From an uncultured Paracoccaceae bacterium (GTDB taxonomy: Bacteria > Pseudomonadota > Alphaproteobacteria > Rhodobacterales > Rhodobacteraceae): a stretch of DNA of 64,000 bases. The stretch is from contig CANNFR010000002.1 in assembly GCA_947503935.1 (NCBI GenBank), positions 248,001 through 312,000 on the forward strand. The letters are read 5' to 3'. The notes beneath the pieces were generated by a model. That model saw only the letters and a program-made list of their open reading frames with translations. It searched no databases and was not told the DNA's origin. The position numbers and the translations under genes are program-made. This document shows, in pieces, positions 37,408-46,478 of this stretch. Positions within the stretch are counted from its first letter, which is position 1; every line of letters begins with the position of its first letter.

Positions 37408-37692
37408 AGTCGAAATCCTGCTTTTGGAAGCACCTTTAATCTATACGTCTGAAGTTACTCGACGTAGGTCAGAATACAATCCACAAAGGATAAAGGCGCC
37501 GGGGCCTGATCACGCCCGCTGCCACGAACCTTGGGCGCACCCGGGCAAATGTGGTTGGCAGGCGCGCTTCGGCCGTCACGAATACATCTAGCGGCACCTG
37601 ATTGGGTTTGTCTTTACCGTCTGAAAAAGCCAAAATCGGCGGCTTTCAACCTCGGAACCGTGCCAGGGGTTCTCTGGCCAAGCAGGTGCCGC

Positions 37693-38730
37693 CTATGGCG
37701 CCTTACCGGCCTCGGCGATGGGCGTCACGTTGGACGAGGTTTGGCCACCGCGCCGCCATTGGCTGGGTGGAACGCCTGTTTCGCGCAGAAACTCTCGGTT
37801 GAAGTTGGATTTGGTGTTGAACCCGCTTTCCAGCATTGCGGTGGTCACGTTCGCACCGTCTTCCATAAGTTTGCAGGCATGGCGGATGCGCCAGGTGTTG
37901 ATGTAGCGCGAGACATTGGCACCGGTGGCCCGATTGACCGCCATCGACAGGCGCTTTTCAGGCAGGTGCAGACGGCGGGCAAGACGCGACAAGGTCAGAT
38001 TTGGATCAAGGTGCATGGGCTCGCGTACCAGGAAGGCCTCGAGAGTCGCGATGATCTCGATATCTTCTTTACTGGTTTCCTGCGGCGGAGGGGTTGCGGC
38101 ATCGGCCTCATCGTCGCCCGCGCCGGACGCCAACGGGTTGCCGCTCAGCAAACCCAAAAGCAGAAGTGCCAGTGATGATGAGATCGTAATCATCCATCCG
38201 GTCCAGCTTTCATACCCTGTGACGAATGCCACTGCGATCAAAACATCGCTTGTGGCCGAGATGATCAGGGCCCATCCCAGAACTTGCCAGATCACAGTTG
38301 GAACGGAACCGGCCTCCAATCGCGCCAAAGGCATGTCTGACGCGCCACGCAACTGGGCCAGGATGGCAATGCCGTAGCCTGCGAATACGATCGGCACGAT
38401 GAAGTCGGTCGTCTCGGGCGCAAAGATGCGGCAGAACAATGTGAAGGCCGGTGCCGCGCCATGAAATGCGATGCTGCGAAGCGGCAACCGGGTGACCAGC
38501 GCGTCCTGAAAGGTGATCCAGGCCAAGGGCGGGATGATCGTTGCACTGACCGGCAATATGGGCCGGAGCCATCCGATTCCGTAGCCACCGACCAGCGTGA
38601 CAAGAAGCGATTGCAAGGCACAGGCGGCCAGAAACGCAATCAGCAGTGGCCTGCCACCCGACAGAAGGGTTCGGGCAGCAAGATAGCCAAGGACAAGAGC
38701 GACAAAGGCGGGGATCGGAAGCATGGGCAT
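37693..38730 (-). CDS. Membrane-anchored AraC-family regulator
   Basis: 345-residue protein. The N-terminal two thirds are hydrophobic with about six to seven predicted membrane segments (for example IPAFVALVLGYLAARTLL and WMITISSSLALLLLGLL). The C-terminal 100 residues are an AraC-type double helix-turn-helix (LTLSRLARRLHLPEKRLSMA and AMLESGFNTKSNFNREFLRE followed by GVPPSQWRR). ATG 38730 is preferred; TTG 38748 is an alternative. It is divergent from the secreted hydrolase gene and may regulate it in response to an envelope signal. Confidence 0.88.
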   Translation of the reverse strand: MPMLPIPAFVALVLGYLAARTLLSGGRPLLIAFLAACALQSLLVTLVGGYGIGWLRPILPVSATIIPPLAWITFQDALVTRLPLRSIAFHGAAPAFTLFCRIFAPETTDFIVPIVFAGYGIAILAQLRGASDMPLARLEAGSVPTVIWQVLGWALIISATSDVLIAVAFVTGYESWTGWMITISSSLALLLLGLLSGNPLASGAGDDEADAATPPPQETSKEDIEIIATLEAFLVREPMHLDPNLTLSRLARRLHLPEKRLSMAVNRATGANVSRYINTWRIRHACKLMEDGANVTTAMLESGFNTKSNFNREFLRETGVPPSQWRRGGQTSSNVTPIAEAGKAP

Positions 38731-38841
38731 AGGGCGACTATCGTCCAAAAACCGGATTGTGACGACCTGAATCCCGAAAAGAGGACGCAGGCCAGTACCG
38801 TTTCACGCATCGCTTGGGCAGCGTTCAAAACGGAGGTTCCC

Positions 38842-39855
38842 ATGAGACGTCTCGCTCTTCTTGCCCTGCTTGCCCTGTCAGCGGCCGATCCCGCCACCGC
38901 CGACATGCTTCCCGGTTACGACCGGTTCGACCTAAGGGCCGATCACCGCGCCAGGCCCATCGCTGCTTCGATCTGGTATCCGGCAGCCAACCCGACCTAT
39001 CGCGCCCCGGTCGGAGACGGCCCGATCTTCGACCCAACCTTTGCGTTCATCGGCCCCGCTATCGCCGAGGGCGAACATCCGTTGGTCCTTCTGTCGCACG
39101 GCTCAGGTGGCAATGCCGATGCTTTGGGCTGGCTGACCAGTGGCCTTGTCGCGCAGGGGGCAATTGTCCTTGCGGTAAACCACCCCGGCTCGACCAGCGG
39201 GGACAGTTCGCCGCGCCGTTCGGTCGATCTTCTGTCCAGAGCCACCGATCTTACTGCCGCGCTCGACATGATCTTGGCGGACCCGGCATTCGCGCCGTTC
39301 ATAGATGAGGAGCGGATCAGCGTGGTCGGGTTCTCGTTGGGCGGGGCGACGGCCCTTGGTCTTGCAGGTGTACGCTTTGACGGCGCGGTTCAGGACACGA
39401 ACTGTACCACCGGGCACGATGCGGCTGAATGTGTCTTCTTCCGTCTTGGAGGTGTGCGGTTTGCCGACTACCCGGGTTTCGAGGCCGATGCGCGCGACCC
39501 GCGCGTCACGCGGGCGGGGATCGTTGATCCCGGTTTCGGGGGGGCCGCCGATCCCGAGACATTGCAGAACGCGCTTCCAGGAATGACCCTCATCAATCTG
39601 GGCGAGGCTGACCGCCTTGATGCCACCGATATCGGCCCGAACGGCAATAATCTGGCCCAGCGCTTGCCCGACACGACGTATGTCGAGATCGCGCCCGCAA
39701 GCCATTTCACGTTTCTCGGCACCTGCAAGCCTGGCGCGGCGAAGTTGCTTGAAGACGAGCAAGACGATCCGATCTGCACGGATCCCGAAGGCACAGATCG
39801 CGCCGCCATCCATGCGCAGCTGATCGCGGCCATTGCTTTAGGCTTAGGCCTTTAA
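38842..39855 (+). CDS. Secreted alpha/beta hydrolase (dienelactone hydrolase/PAF-acetylhydrolase-like)
   Basis: 337-residue exported hydrolase (signal LALLALLALSAADPATAD). HPLVLLSHGSGGNADALGWL is the oxyanion-hole segment and ISVVGFSLGGATALGL the nucleophile elbow (G-F-S-L-G). The catalytic His is probably in EIAPASHFTFLG near the C-terminus. CGGAGG (38831-38836) precedes ATG 38842; the frame continues upstream but that part is non-coding shadow of the AraC promoter side. Substrate unknown. A strong symmetric hairpin follows the gene. Confidence 0.87.
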   Translation: MRRLALLALLALSAADPATADMLPGYDRFDLRADHRARPIAASIWYPAANPTYRAPVGDGPIFDPTFAFIGPAIAEGEHPLVLLSHGSGGNADALGWLTSGLVAQGAIVLAVNHPGSTSGDSSPRRSVDLLSRATDLTAALDMILADPAFAPFIDEERISVVGFSLGGATALGLAGVRFDGAVQDTNCTTGHDAAECVFFRLGGVRFADYPGFEADARDPRVTRAGIVDPGFGGAADPETLQNALPGMTLINLGEADRLDATDIGPNGNNLAQRLPDTTYVEIAPASHFTFLGTCKPGAAKLLEDEQDDPICTDPEGTDRAAIHAQLIAAIALGLGL

Positions 39856-39889
39856 CGCCGTTTGCTGCCGATCAGTAAGAAACACCGGC

Positions 39890-39914
39890 GCCCCCGGTTA
39901 TCAAAGCCGGGGGC
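39890..39914. terminator. Symmetric hairpin between convergent genes
   Basis: GCCCCCGG (39890-39897), 9-nt loop, CCGGGGGC (39907-39914). It sits between the ends of the hydrolase gene (plus) and the DUF2157-like gene (minus). There is no U-run, but stem strength and position suit a bidirectional terminator. Confidence 0.6.
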
Positions 39915-39960
39915 CATCTCTATGCCAGATCGCAGCATTCGGTCTGGCGCGCGAGGCCGG

Positions 39961-41040
39961 TTATAGGGCGTCGGAATAAGGCGGCAGGCGCGTCTTGCCG
40001 GGGAAGTTGGGCAGCGCGCGCATCAGGCCAGCGCGAAGCGGAGTCCAGAACGTGCCAAGGGCGGTGACGAGCCCGCCGAGGACGAGCAGAAGAAGGGGCC
40101 ACGACAGCTCACCATCGCCCGCGCGCATCGCCCAGGCAACGATGGTGCCGAGGTAGATCATGCCCGCAGTCAGGAACGACCGCCGATCGATGATCAACGC
40201 GAAGATGGCGATCACCACCAGCGCGGCGGCGGTCAGCAGGTAACCGGTGCTGCCGCCGACATTCAGGAACGTCAGCGCGATGGTGTTGACCAGCGCAGGC
40301 GCGGCCAGAAGATGCAGCCAGAACCCCGAGGCTGCCGTGCGGCCCAGCCGGTGCGGGTCACGCGTGTCGAACCACATGGCGCCGACAAAGGCCAAAAGCC
40401 CGAAGATCAGCGTGCCGAAGGCCAGCCCTGATGAGCGGCGGAGGTCGAACAGCTGGTCGATCGAGTTGCCGAAACCGCGCGACGCAGCGTCGGGTGTCAG
40501 CGCCCCGGTGATGGTGAAGACGATGCTCAGGCCAAACAGCCCGAAGATGAACATGGCAAACGGCACCCGGAAGGCGCGGTAATAGGCGGCCATCGCGACC
40601 ATGCCGATGGACCCCGCCAGAATGGTCTCCCCCGCGAGGTCGTTGAATGCGTCGCGCACGTCCAGAAACGCAGTGCCGGTGATGCCCGCAATGCCGATGG
40701 CAAAGCCCGAGGCCAGAACGATGGAGGGCAGGCTCATCCGGCGGCGCTTGGTGAAGTAAAGCGCCATGGCCCAGCAGGTGGCGGCCACGATTGCGGGGAT
40801 CAAAAGCCCCGCGCCCATGATCGCGGCCAAAGCCACGGCGCCTGCGATCAGAAGGATCAGGCCGACCGAGACAAAGATCTCGGAAAAACCCTTGAAGAAC
40901 TCAAACGGCTCATCATCGTCGTTCATGTGCTGACGGTGGCCCAACCGCGCCTCGGCCAGGGTCAGCATGCGGGCGGCCTGCGCCTCGTCCAGGACACCGG
41001 CCGCGACGGCGGCGCGCAGATCGTCTTTGGTGATGGTCAC
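39961..41040 (-). CDS. DUF2157-like multi-pass membrane protein
   Basis: 359-residue inner-membrane protein. A short soluble head ([20 protein letters not shown]) typical of DUF2157 precedes about ten hydrophobic segments (for example [20 protein letters not shown] and [16 protein letters not shown]). Function unknown. GTG 41040 overlaps the hslV TGA (GTGA), so it is translated with hslV. Confidence 0.8.
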   Translation of the reverse strand: MTITKDDLRAAVAAGVLDEAQAARMLTLAEARLGHRQHMNDDDEPFEFFKGFSEIFVSVGLILLIAGAVALAAIMGAGLLIPAIVAATCWAMALYFTKRRRMSLPSIVLASGFAIGIAGITGTAFLDVRDAFNDLAGETILAGSIGMVAMAAYYRAFRVPFAMFIFGLFGLSIVFTITGALTPDAASRGFGNSIDQLFDLRRSSGLAFGTLIFGLLAFVGAMWFDTRDPHRLGRTAASGFWLHLLAAPALVNTIALTFLNVGGSTGYLLTAAALVVIAIFALIIDRRSFLTAGMIYLGTIVAWAMRAGDGELSWPLLLLVLGGLVTALGTFWTPLRAGLMRALPNFPGKTRLPPYSDAL

Positions 41041-41594
41041 TTGCCGATCCGCTCCACAGTCAGGTTGCCGTTGGTGTAGACGCAGATGTCGGCGGCGATG
41101 GCCATGGCCTTGCGCGCGATCTCTTCGGCGTTCAGGTCACCATCGATCAGCGCGCGGGCGGCGGCCAGGGCGTAATTGCCGCCCGATCCGATGGCGGCCA
41201 CGCCGTGTTCAGGCTCAAGCACATCGCCGGCGCCAGTGATGACATAAAGCTCGGCGCCATCGGTGACGATCAGGAACGCCTCGAGCTTTTGCAAGTACTT
41301 GTCGGTGCGCCAATCCTTGGCCAGCTCGACGCTGGCGCGCTGCAACTGCCCCGGCGCGGCCTCAAGCTTTTTCTCAAGCCGTTCCAGCAGGGTGAAGGCA
41401 TCTGCGGTTGACCCCGCGAACCCCGCCACAACCTCGTGCCCGCCGGGCGACAGGCGGCGCACCTTGCGCGCGGTGCCCTTGATGACCGTCTGGCCCAGGC
41501 TGACCTGCCCGTCGCCCGCAATCACAACCTCGCCCCCCTTGCGCACGGCCAGGATCGTCGTGCCGTGCCAACCGGGAAAATCACTCTCTGCCAT
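41037..41594 (-). CDS. hslV: ATP-dependent protease peptidase subunit HslV
   Basis: 185-residue N-terminal-nucleophile peptidase of HslUV. The mature N-terminus is [10 protein letters not shown]; the catalytic Thr is residue 12 after an 11-residue propeptide ([11 protein letters not shown]). [20 protein letters not shown] and [15 protein letters not shown] are conserved segments. ATG 41594 with GGAGG 6 nt upstream is preferred; the longer frame to 41642 would put that ribosome site inside the gene. It works with HslU, encoded about 20.5 kb away. It is divergent from the phosphotransferase-like gene. Confidence 0.95.
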   Translation of the reverse strand: MAESDFPGWHGTTILAVRKGGEVVIAGDGQVSLGQTVIKGTARKVRRLSPGGHEVVAGFAGSTADAFTLLERLEKKLEAAPGQLQRASVELAKDWRTDKYLQKLEAFLIVTDGAELYVITGAGDVLEPEHGVAAIGSGGNYALAAARALIDGDLNAEEIARKAMAIAADICVYTNGNLTVERIGK

Positions 41595-41729
41595 CAAATG
41601 CCTCCGCATATTGGAGGTTATATGGAGGAGGGCGCGGCGCACTACAACATTTCAGCCTAGATTGCGCGATGGCCGTCGCCTGTCGTAGAACGGCGTGACA
41701 TGTTTTGAAGTAAGGGGTTTTCCCTCAGG

Positions 41730-42698
41730 ATGAGCGATCTTGGGCTTGAGACGATCGGTGAAGATCTTGCGCGCCGCCAAGCGGTTGCGGCCAAGATCGC
41801 CGACCTTGTCCGCGACCTTCCCGGGTTTGAGAATTTCAGCGTCTCCGAAGTTCTGAAGCTCAGCCCGATCGCGGCGGTTTTGCTGGCGCGGCTGGGGGGC
41901 GAGAAGGTGATCGTCAAACGCCATTTCGGCCCCAATGCCGCCCAGGTTGTCCAGAATGCCAAGGCCGAGCTTGATTTCCTGGCGCAGACCATGGCGGTCG
42001 GGCCGTTGCAGATCAATCGCTGCCTGCGTGCTTTGCCGGAATACGGATTGATCGTACTGAACCATGTAAAGGGCCGGCCCATTCGCGATGTCATTGCCGA
42101 GGCCGGGCCGGCCAAGCGCCAAAAGCTGCTCCGTCAGGCGGGCGAATGGCTGGCGCTCTACACCGCGCCCCGCCGCCGTGCGTCGGTTTTCGGGCCGGGA
42201 TTTTGGGTCAACCAGGCCTGCGATCAGGATATCGGTGGTCTGCCGGGCAACGTTCAAACTGCGGTCGTGGCGCTGCGTCAGGCGCTGGCCCGGCGCGCCG
42301 AGGCCCATGCCGGTCACCCGATCATCCATGCCGCGACCCACGGGGATTTCGTGCCGACCAACGCGATCTTCGCAAAGGGCGTGATGACGGGGATCGATGT
42401 GCAGGGCGAAAGCTGGCAGGCCATTTCCCGTGATGTGGCGCGGTTCTTGCAGACCGTCCGCCCGCCCGACCGGGCCCAGATGATCTACGGCGTCGCGCTG
42501 CAGGATTGGCAGGCCTTTCACCAGTCCGGCGCCCTCCCGCCCGCCGAGATTGACACCACACTTCCGTTCTTCATCGGTGCGATCATGCATGACCGCCTGA
42601 TCTCAAAGGTCGATGATGATGAGTATATCGGGCTGTTGCAGCCCAGGATCGACAATTACGTCAAGATGCCGATCCAAGCGGCGGGGGGTCTTGGCTGA
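41730..42698 (+). CDS. Aminoglycoside phosphotransferase-like kinase-fold protein
   Basis: 322-residue cytoplasmic protein with a kinase-like fold. AAVLLARLGGEKVIVKRHFG resembles the ATP-binding Lys region; THGDFVPTNAIF resembles the catalytic HGDxxxxN loop; GIDVQGES supplies the metal-binding Asp. Substrate is unknown and there is no reason to suppose antibiotic resistance. It is divergent from hslV (135-nt gap) and convergent with trxA (17-nt gap). Confidence 0.75.
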   Translation: MSDLGLETIGEDLARRQAVAAKIADLVRDLPGFENFSVSEVLKLSPIAAVLLARLGGEKVIVKRHFGPNAAQVVQNAKAELDFLAQTMAVGPLQINRCLRALPEYGLIVLNHVKGRPIRDVIAEAGPAKRQKLLRQAGEWLALYTAPRRRASVFGPGFWVNQACDQDIGGLPGNVQTAVVALRQALARRAEAHAGHPIIHAATHGDFVPTNAIFAKGVMTGIDVQGESWQAISRDVARFLQTVRPPDRAQMIYGVALQDWQAFHQSGALPPAEIDTTLPFFIGAIMHDRLISKVDDDEYIGLLQPRIDNYVKMPIQAAGGLG

Positions 42699-42715
42699 CG
42701 CCCCGCCGGACGTGA

Positions 42716-43036
42716 TCAGATACCGTCGTTGATCCAGCTGGCCAAAGCGGCTTTCGGCGCGGCGCCTGTCTTGTTCGAGACAACCTGACCGTCCTTGAAC
42801 AAAAACAGCGCGGGAATGCCGCGCACACCCATCTGCGCAGGAGAATTGGGGTTTTCGTCCACGTTGACCTTCACGATCTTCACCTTGCCCGCATATTCGT
42901 CAGACAGCTCTTCCAGAGCCGGGCCGATCTGTTTGCAGGGGCCGCACCATTCGGCCCAGAAATCGACGACGACGGGAATATCGGACTCGCGCACTTCGCT
43001 GTCGAAGGTCGCATCGGTGACGGCTGTGGTGGCCAT
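42716..43036 (-). CDS. trxA: Thioredoxin
   Basis: 106-residue thioredoxin-fold disulfide reductase. The active site WCGPC is in [20 protein letters not shown]; the cis-Pro loop is [14 protein letters not shown] 43036 with AAGGAG at 8-nt spacing is the start; a GTG at 43045 is less likely. It follows addA by 58 nt on the same strand, an order usual in this group. Reduced by thioredoxin reductase, it serves cytoplasmic proteins. Confidence 0.95.
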   Translation of the reverse strand: MATTAVTDATFDSEVRESDIPVVVDFWAEWCGPCKQIGPALEELSDEYAGKVKIVKVNVDENPNSPAQMGVRGIPALFLFKDGQVVSNKTGAAPKAALASWINDGI

Positions 43037-43094
43037 TTTGGGCACTCCTTGGGGTCTGGCTGGACTGTGAAGCTATGGATGGTGGGTGCTGGCG

Positions 43095-46000
43095 TCAAGA
43101 CACGCTCGCGCGAGCGAGAGCGGCCGCGATCAGATCGTGCGGCAAAGGCATGAGGGCGGGCGCCGTCGTCCAGAGGATCGCGGTTTCAATCTGACGATCC
43201 GGGTAGATTTTGGCCAGAGCCTCGGCATAGGCTCCCATCTGGCGCAAGATGCCCTCTGGCACGTCTTGTGGTGTGGTCGGCACGATGGCGTTCGATTTGT
43301 AGTCGATGGCCACAACCTTCTCAGGGCCGATGATCAATCTGTCGATGGCGCCCACGACAAGCCGGCCTTTCAGCGTATCCGAGGGTGCCGCGACTTCGAC
43401 CTCGGTCAGGGCGCCCGGGGCGAAGATCTCGACGAAGGCCGGGTCGTCCAGAACGCGCGTCGCCTCGGCAGAGAGGGCTTCGGCGGCGGCATCGCCCAGA
43501 AGGCGGCGCGCCACAGCGGACCAATCGGGTCTTGGGGCATCGGGCAGATGCTCAAACAGGCGATGCAGCTGCGTGCCACGCCGCTTCGCGGCCTCTTCGT
43601 CATGATCCGCCAGATCGCCGGGCAAAGCCTTGGCGCCGCCCAGATCCGATGGCGAGAGCGGCGCCGGCGCCCCGATCGGATCGCTGGCGCGGATACGGGC
43701 CCAGGCGGGCAGGTCAACCTGCGCCTGTGGAGCGGGAGGCTCGTCCTGCAGCGGTTCTGCGTCCCAAAGCCGGTCGTCAGCCACGCGCAGTCCGGGACCG
43801 GTCGGTGTCTCGATCTGCACGGCGCCGGCGGCCTCCATCGCCTCGGCCACGATGCCATGCCAGGCGCCCTGCCCGCGCCCCATATCGCCCGCACCGGCCA
43901 CGATCAGCCAGCTTTCGGCGCGCGTCATCGCGACATAGAGCAGCCGCATCCGTTCCTCCGCCAGACGGGCCTTGCGCGCGTCGATGGCCTCGGCGATCAG
44001 GGGCGGGGCCTCTTCCGCGCGGGTTTTCCAAAGCGGCACCCTGTCGTCGGTCAGAACGATTTCGCCCCGGTCACGGCCCTGCGGCGGGCGGGTATCGGGC
44101 AGGATCACCACTGGCGCCTCAAGCCCCTTGGCGCCATGCACCGTCATCACGCGCACCACGCCACCGCCGGTTTCTAGCTGGCGCTTGACCTCGACATCGT
44201 CCGTTTCCATCCAGGTGAGGAACCCGGTCAGCGAGGGCACATCCATCTGCTCATAGGCCATCGCCTGCGACAGCAGGGCGTCGATGCCGTCCTCAGCCTC
44301 GGGATCCAGCCGCGCCAGCAATTTGCGACGCCCTTCATGGCGGGTCAGGATACGCTCGAGCAGCTCGAACGGGCGTAGGAAATCGGCATCTTTGCGCAGG
44401 TCATTCAGCACAGAAAGCGTCTCTAACTCTGCCTCTTTCCGCTCGCGCAGGGCCTCCCACAGGTATTGATCGCCCCGTCCGGCGGCGAGGCGATAGAGGC
44501 GGTCCTCGCTCCACCCGAACAGCGGTGAGCGCAGGGCTGCGGCCAATGACAGGCTGTCTTCCGGTGTCGCAAGGAACGACAACAGCGCCGCCAAATCCTT
44601 CACCGCCAGTTCAGCGCCCAGCCGCAGGCGGTCGGCGCCCGCGATGGGCAACCCCTCGGCCTTGCAGGCGCGGATCAGCTCGGCAAAAAGCGTCGAGCGG
44701 CGCTGGACGAGGATCAGGAAGTCGCCCGGCTGAAACGGGCGGCGGTGGGCCGGCTGGCCATCATCGGCCATGACCGGCAGCGCGTCGCCCGCCCCGGGCC
44801 TGCAAAGCCGCGCAATTTCGGCCGCGATGGCGCGCGCCAGCTTGACGTCGTGGTTCGTGGCCTCAACCCGGTCAACGGGGTCGTACCAGGGCGGGTCGTC
44901 AGGTGTCTCGGCCACCGGCACAACCGGCCAGAGGTCGACGCGCCCCGGCCTGTCTTCATGGAACGCCACATGGGTGGGGGCGCCGCCGAGGCCCCGATGC
45001 TGGTCATCGCGGCTGAAAGCGGCATCGACCACGCGCAGGATCGCCGGGGCCGAGCGGAAGGAATGCAAAAGATCGGTCCGCTCAAGCCGGTTCTGCACTT
45101 CGGCCAGACGGGTGCCGAAATGCTGGGCCATCCGGTCGAAATTGGCCGGATCGGCGCCCTGGAACGAATAGATCGATTGCTTCAGATCACCCACGACAAA
45201 CAGCGTGCGCGGCACGTCGGACCGGGCGCTTTGCCCGGTTGAAAACTCCTCGGCGATCAGGCGCACGACCTCCCATTGGTCGGGGCTGGTATCCTGCGCC
45301 TCATCCACCAGAATGTGGTCGATCCCGCCATCCAGCCGGAACAACACCCATTCGGCGACACCCGGACGGCGCAGAAGCGCGCCGGCCAGCAGGATCAGAT
45401 CGTCGAAATCAAGAAAGCCGCGCGCCTGTTTGCTGGTCTTGTAGGCGTCGAGGAACGGCCGCGCGAAGGTATGCAAAGCATGGCTGCGCCGCGCGGCGAG
45501 CAGCCCCAGGCGACGGGGGCGCGCGGCCTCGATACGCTGCATCAGGGCCTCAAGCGCGGGCATCAGCGCGGCGGCGGGGCCTTCGCGGGTGGCCTTGGTG
45601 GGAAAGCTGCCAATCTTGGCGGTGAACGGCTCTTTTGCACTCTTTCCGGTCAGAAAGACGCCCTCGAGCGTCTCCAACGCGCCAAGCCCCGGCAGACTGA
45701 GGGTGCGGAGCTTCGTCGCGGCCTTCACGTCGCTTGACGAGCCGTTGTCCAACGCCGCAATCAGGCCGCCGACAAGCCCGACCTCGCCGCCCTGGAAGAC
45801 CTCGGCCAGAAGAGTGTCCTCGGTCAGATCTGGTGGCAGGCCGAATACCTCGCGCCATGCGTTTAGGCCCTTTTCCGGCCCAAAATCGCTGCGATGCCGC
45901 GCGATCTCCAGCGTCAGATCGCCGAAATCGCCGCCGGTATAATGCAATGCCAGCGCCTCGACCGCATCGGCATGCTCGCCGTCGGCCATGTCGTCGACGA

Positions 46001-46478
46001 TATCCTCCATCAGCAATTTCTGCGCACGGTCGTCCATCTCGGTGAAATCGGGCGAGACGCCGGCTTCAAGCGGAAAGCGCCGCAAAAGGGCCGCGCAGAA
46101 CGAATGGATCGTCTGGATTTTCAGGCCGCCCGGCGCCTCAATCGCGCGGGCGAAGAGCCGCCGTGCGTCGCGTAGCGCGGCCTGCCCCTCGGGCGGTTCG
46201 GCGCCCAGCTTGCGCAACGCGCCCCGCAACGCGGGATCGGACAGCATCGCCCAATCGCCCAGCCGCCGGAACAACCGGTTCTGCATCTCGGACGCCGCGG
46301 CCTTGGTGTAGGTCAGGCAAAGGATCTTTTCCGACGGCACCCCCAACAGCAAAAGCCGCGCGACCCGGTCGGTCAGAACCCGCGTCTTGCCCGAGCCCGC
46401 ATTGGCCGACACCCAGGTTGAGGCGGTGGGTTCGGCCGCCTTGATCTGGCGCGCTGTGGCGTCGTCGGGGCGGGTCAT
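43095..46478 (-). CDS. addA: Double-strand break repair helicase-nuclease AddA
   Basis: 1,127-residue UvrD-type helicase with a C-terminal RecB-like nuclease. Walker A is SANAGSGKTRVLTDRVARLL; DEAQDTSPDQWEVV is motif II; GDLKQSIYSFQGADPANF motif III; RVMTVHGAKGLEAPVVIL motif V. The nuclease motif AIDYKSNAIVPT is near the C-terminus. With AddB it resects DNA ends before RecA loading. ATG 46478 overlaps the addB stop (ATGA). Confidence 0.96.
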   Translation of the reverse strand: MTRPDDATARQIKAAEPTASTWVSANAGSGKTRVLTDRVARLLLLGVPSEKILCLTYTKAAASEMQNRLFRRLGDWAMLSDPALRGALRKLGAEPPEGQAALRDARRLFARAIEAPGGLKIQTIHSFCAALLRRFPLEAGVSPDFTEMDDRAQKLLMEDIVDDMADGEHADAVEALALHYTGGDFGDLTLEIARHRSDFGPEKGLNAWREVFGLPPDLTEDTLLAEVFQGGEVGLVGGLIAALDNGSSSDVKAATKLRTLSLPGLGALETLEGVFLTGKSAKEPFTAKIGSFPTKATREGPAAALMPALEALMQRIEAARPRRLGLLAARRSHALHTFARPFLDAYKTSKQARGFLDFDDLILLAGALLRRPGVAEWVLFRLDGGIDHILVDEAQDTSPDQWEVVRLIAEEFSTGQSARSDVPRTLFVVGDLKQSIYSFQGADPANFDRMAQHFGTRLAEVQNRLERTDLLHSFRSAPAILRVVDAAFSRDDQHRGLGGAPTHVAFHEDRPGRVDLWPVVPVAETPDDPPWYDPVDRVEATNHDVKLARAIAAEIARLCRPGAGDALPVMADDGQPAHRRPFQPGDFLILVQRRSTLFAELIRACKAEGLPIAGADRLRLGAELAVKDLAALLSFLATPEDSLSLAAALRSPLFGWSEDRLYRLAAGRGDQYLWEALRERKEAELETLSVLNDLRKDADFLRPFELLERILTRHEGRRKLLARLDPEAEDGIDALLSQAMAYEQMDVPSLTGFLTWMETDDVEVKRQLETGGGVVRVMTVHGAKGLEAPVVILPDTRPPQGRDRGEIVLTDDRVPLWKTRAEEAPPLIAEAIDARKARLAEERMRLLYVAMTRAESWLIVAGAGDMGRGQGAWHGIVAEAMEAAGAVQIETPTGPGLRVADDRLWDAEPLQDEPPAPQAQVDLPAWARIRASDPIGAPAPLSPSDLGGAKALPGDLADHDEEAAKRRGTQLHRLFEHLPDAPRPDWSAVARRLLGDAAAEALSAEATRVLDDPAFVEIFAPGALTEVEVAAPSDTLKGRLVVGAIDRLIIGPEKVVAIDYKSNAIVPTTPQDVPEGILRQMGAYAEALAKIYPDRQIETAILWTTAPALMPLPHDLIAAALARASVS

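Noticed and set aside
37408-37692. A vgrG or PAAR gene or fragment upstream of the DUF4123 adaptor
   Set aside because: No frame in this stretch shows VgrG or PAAR features; it appears non-coding.
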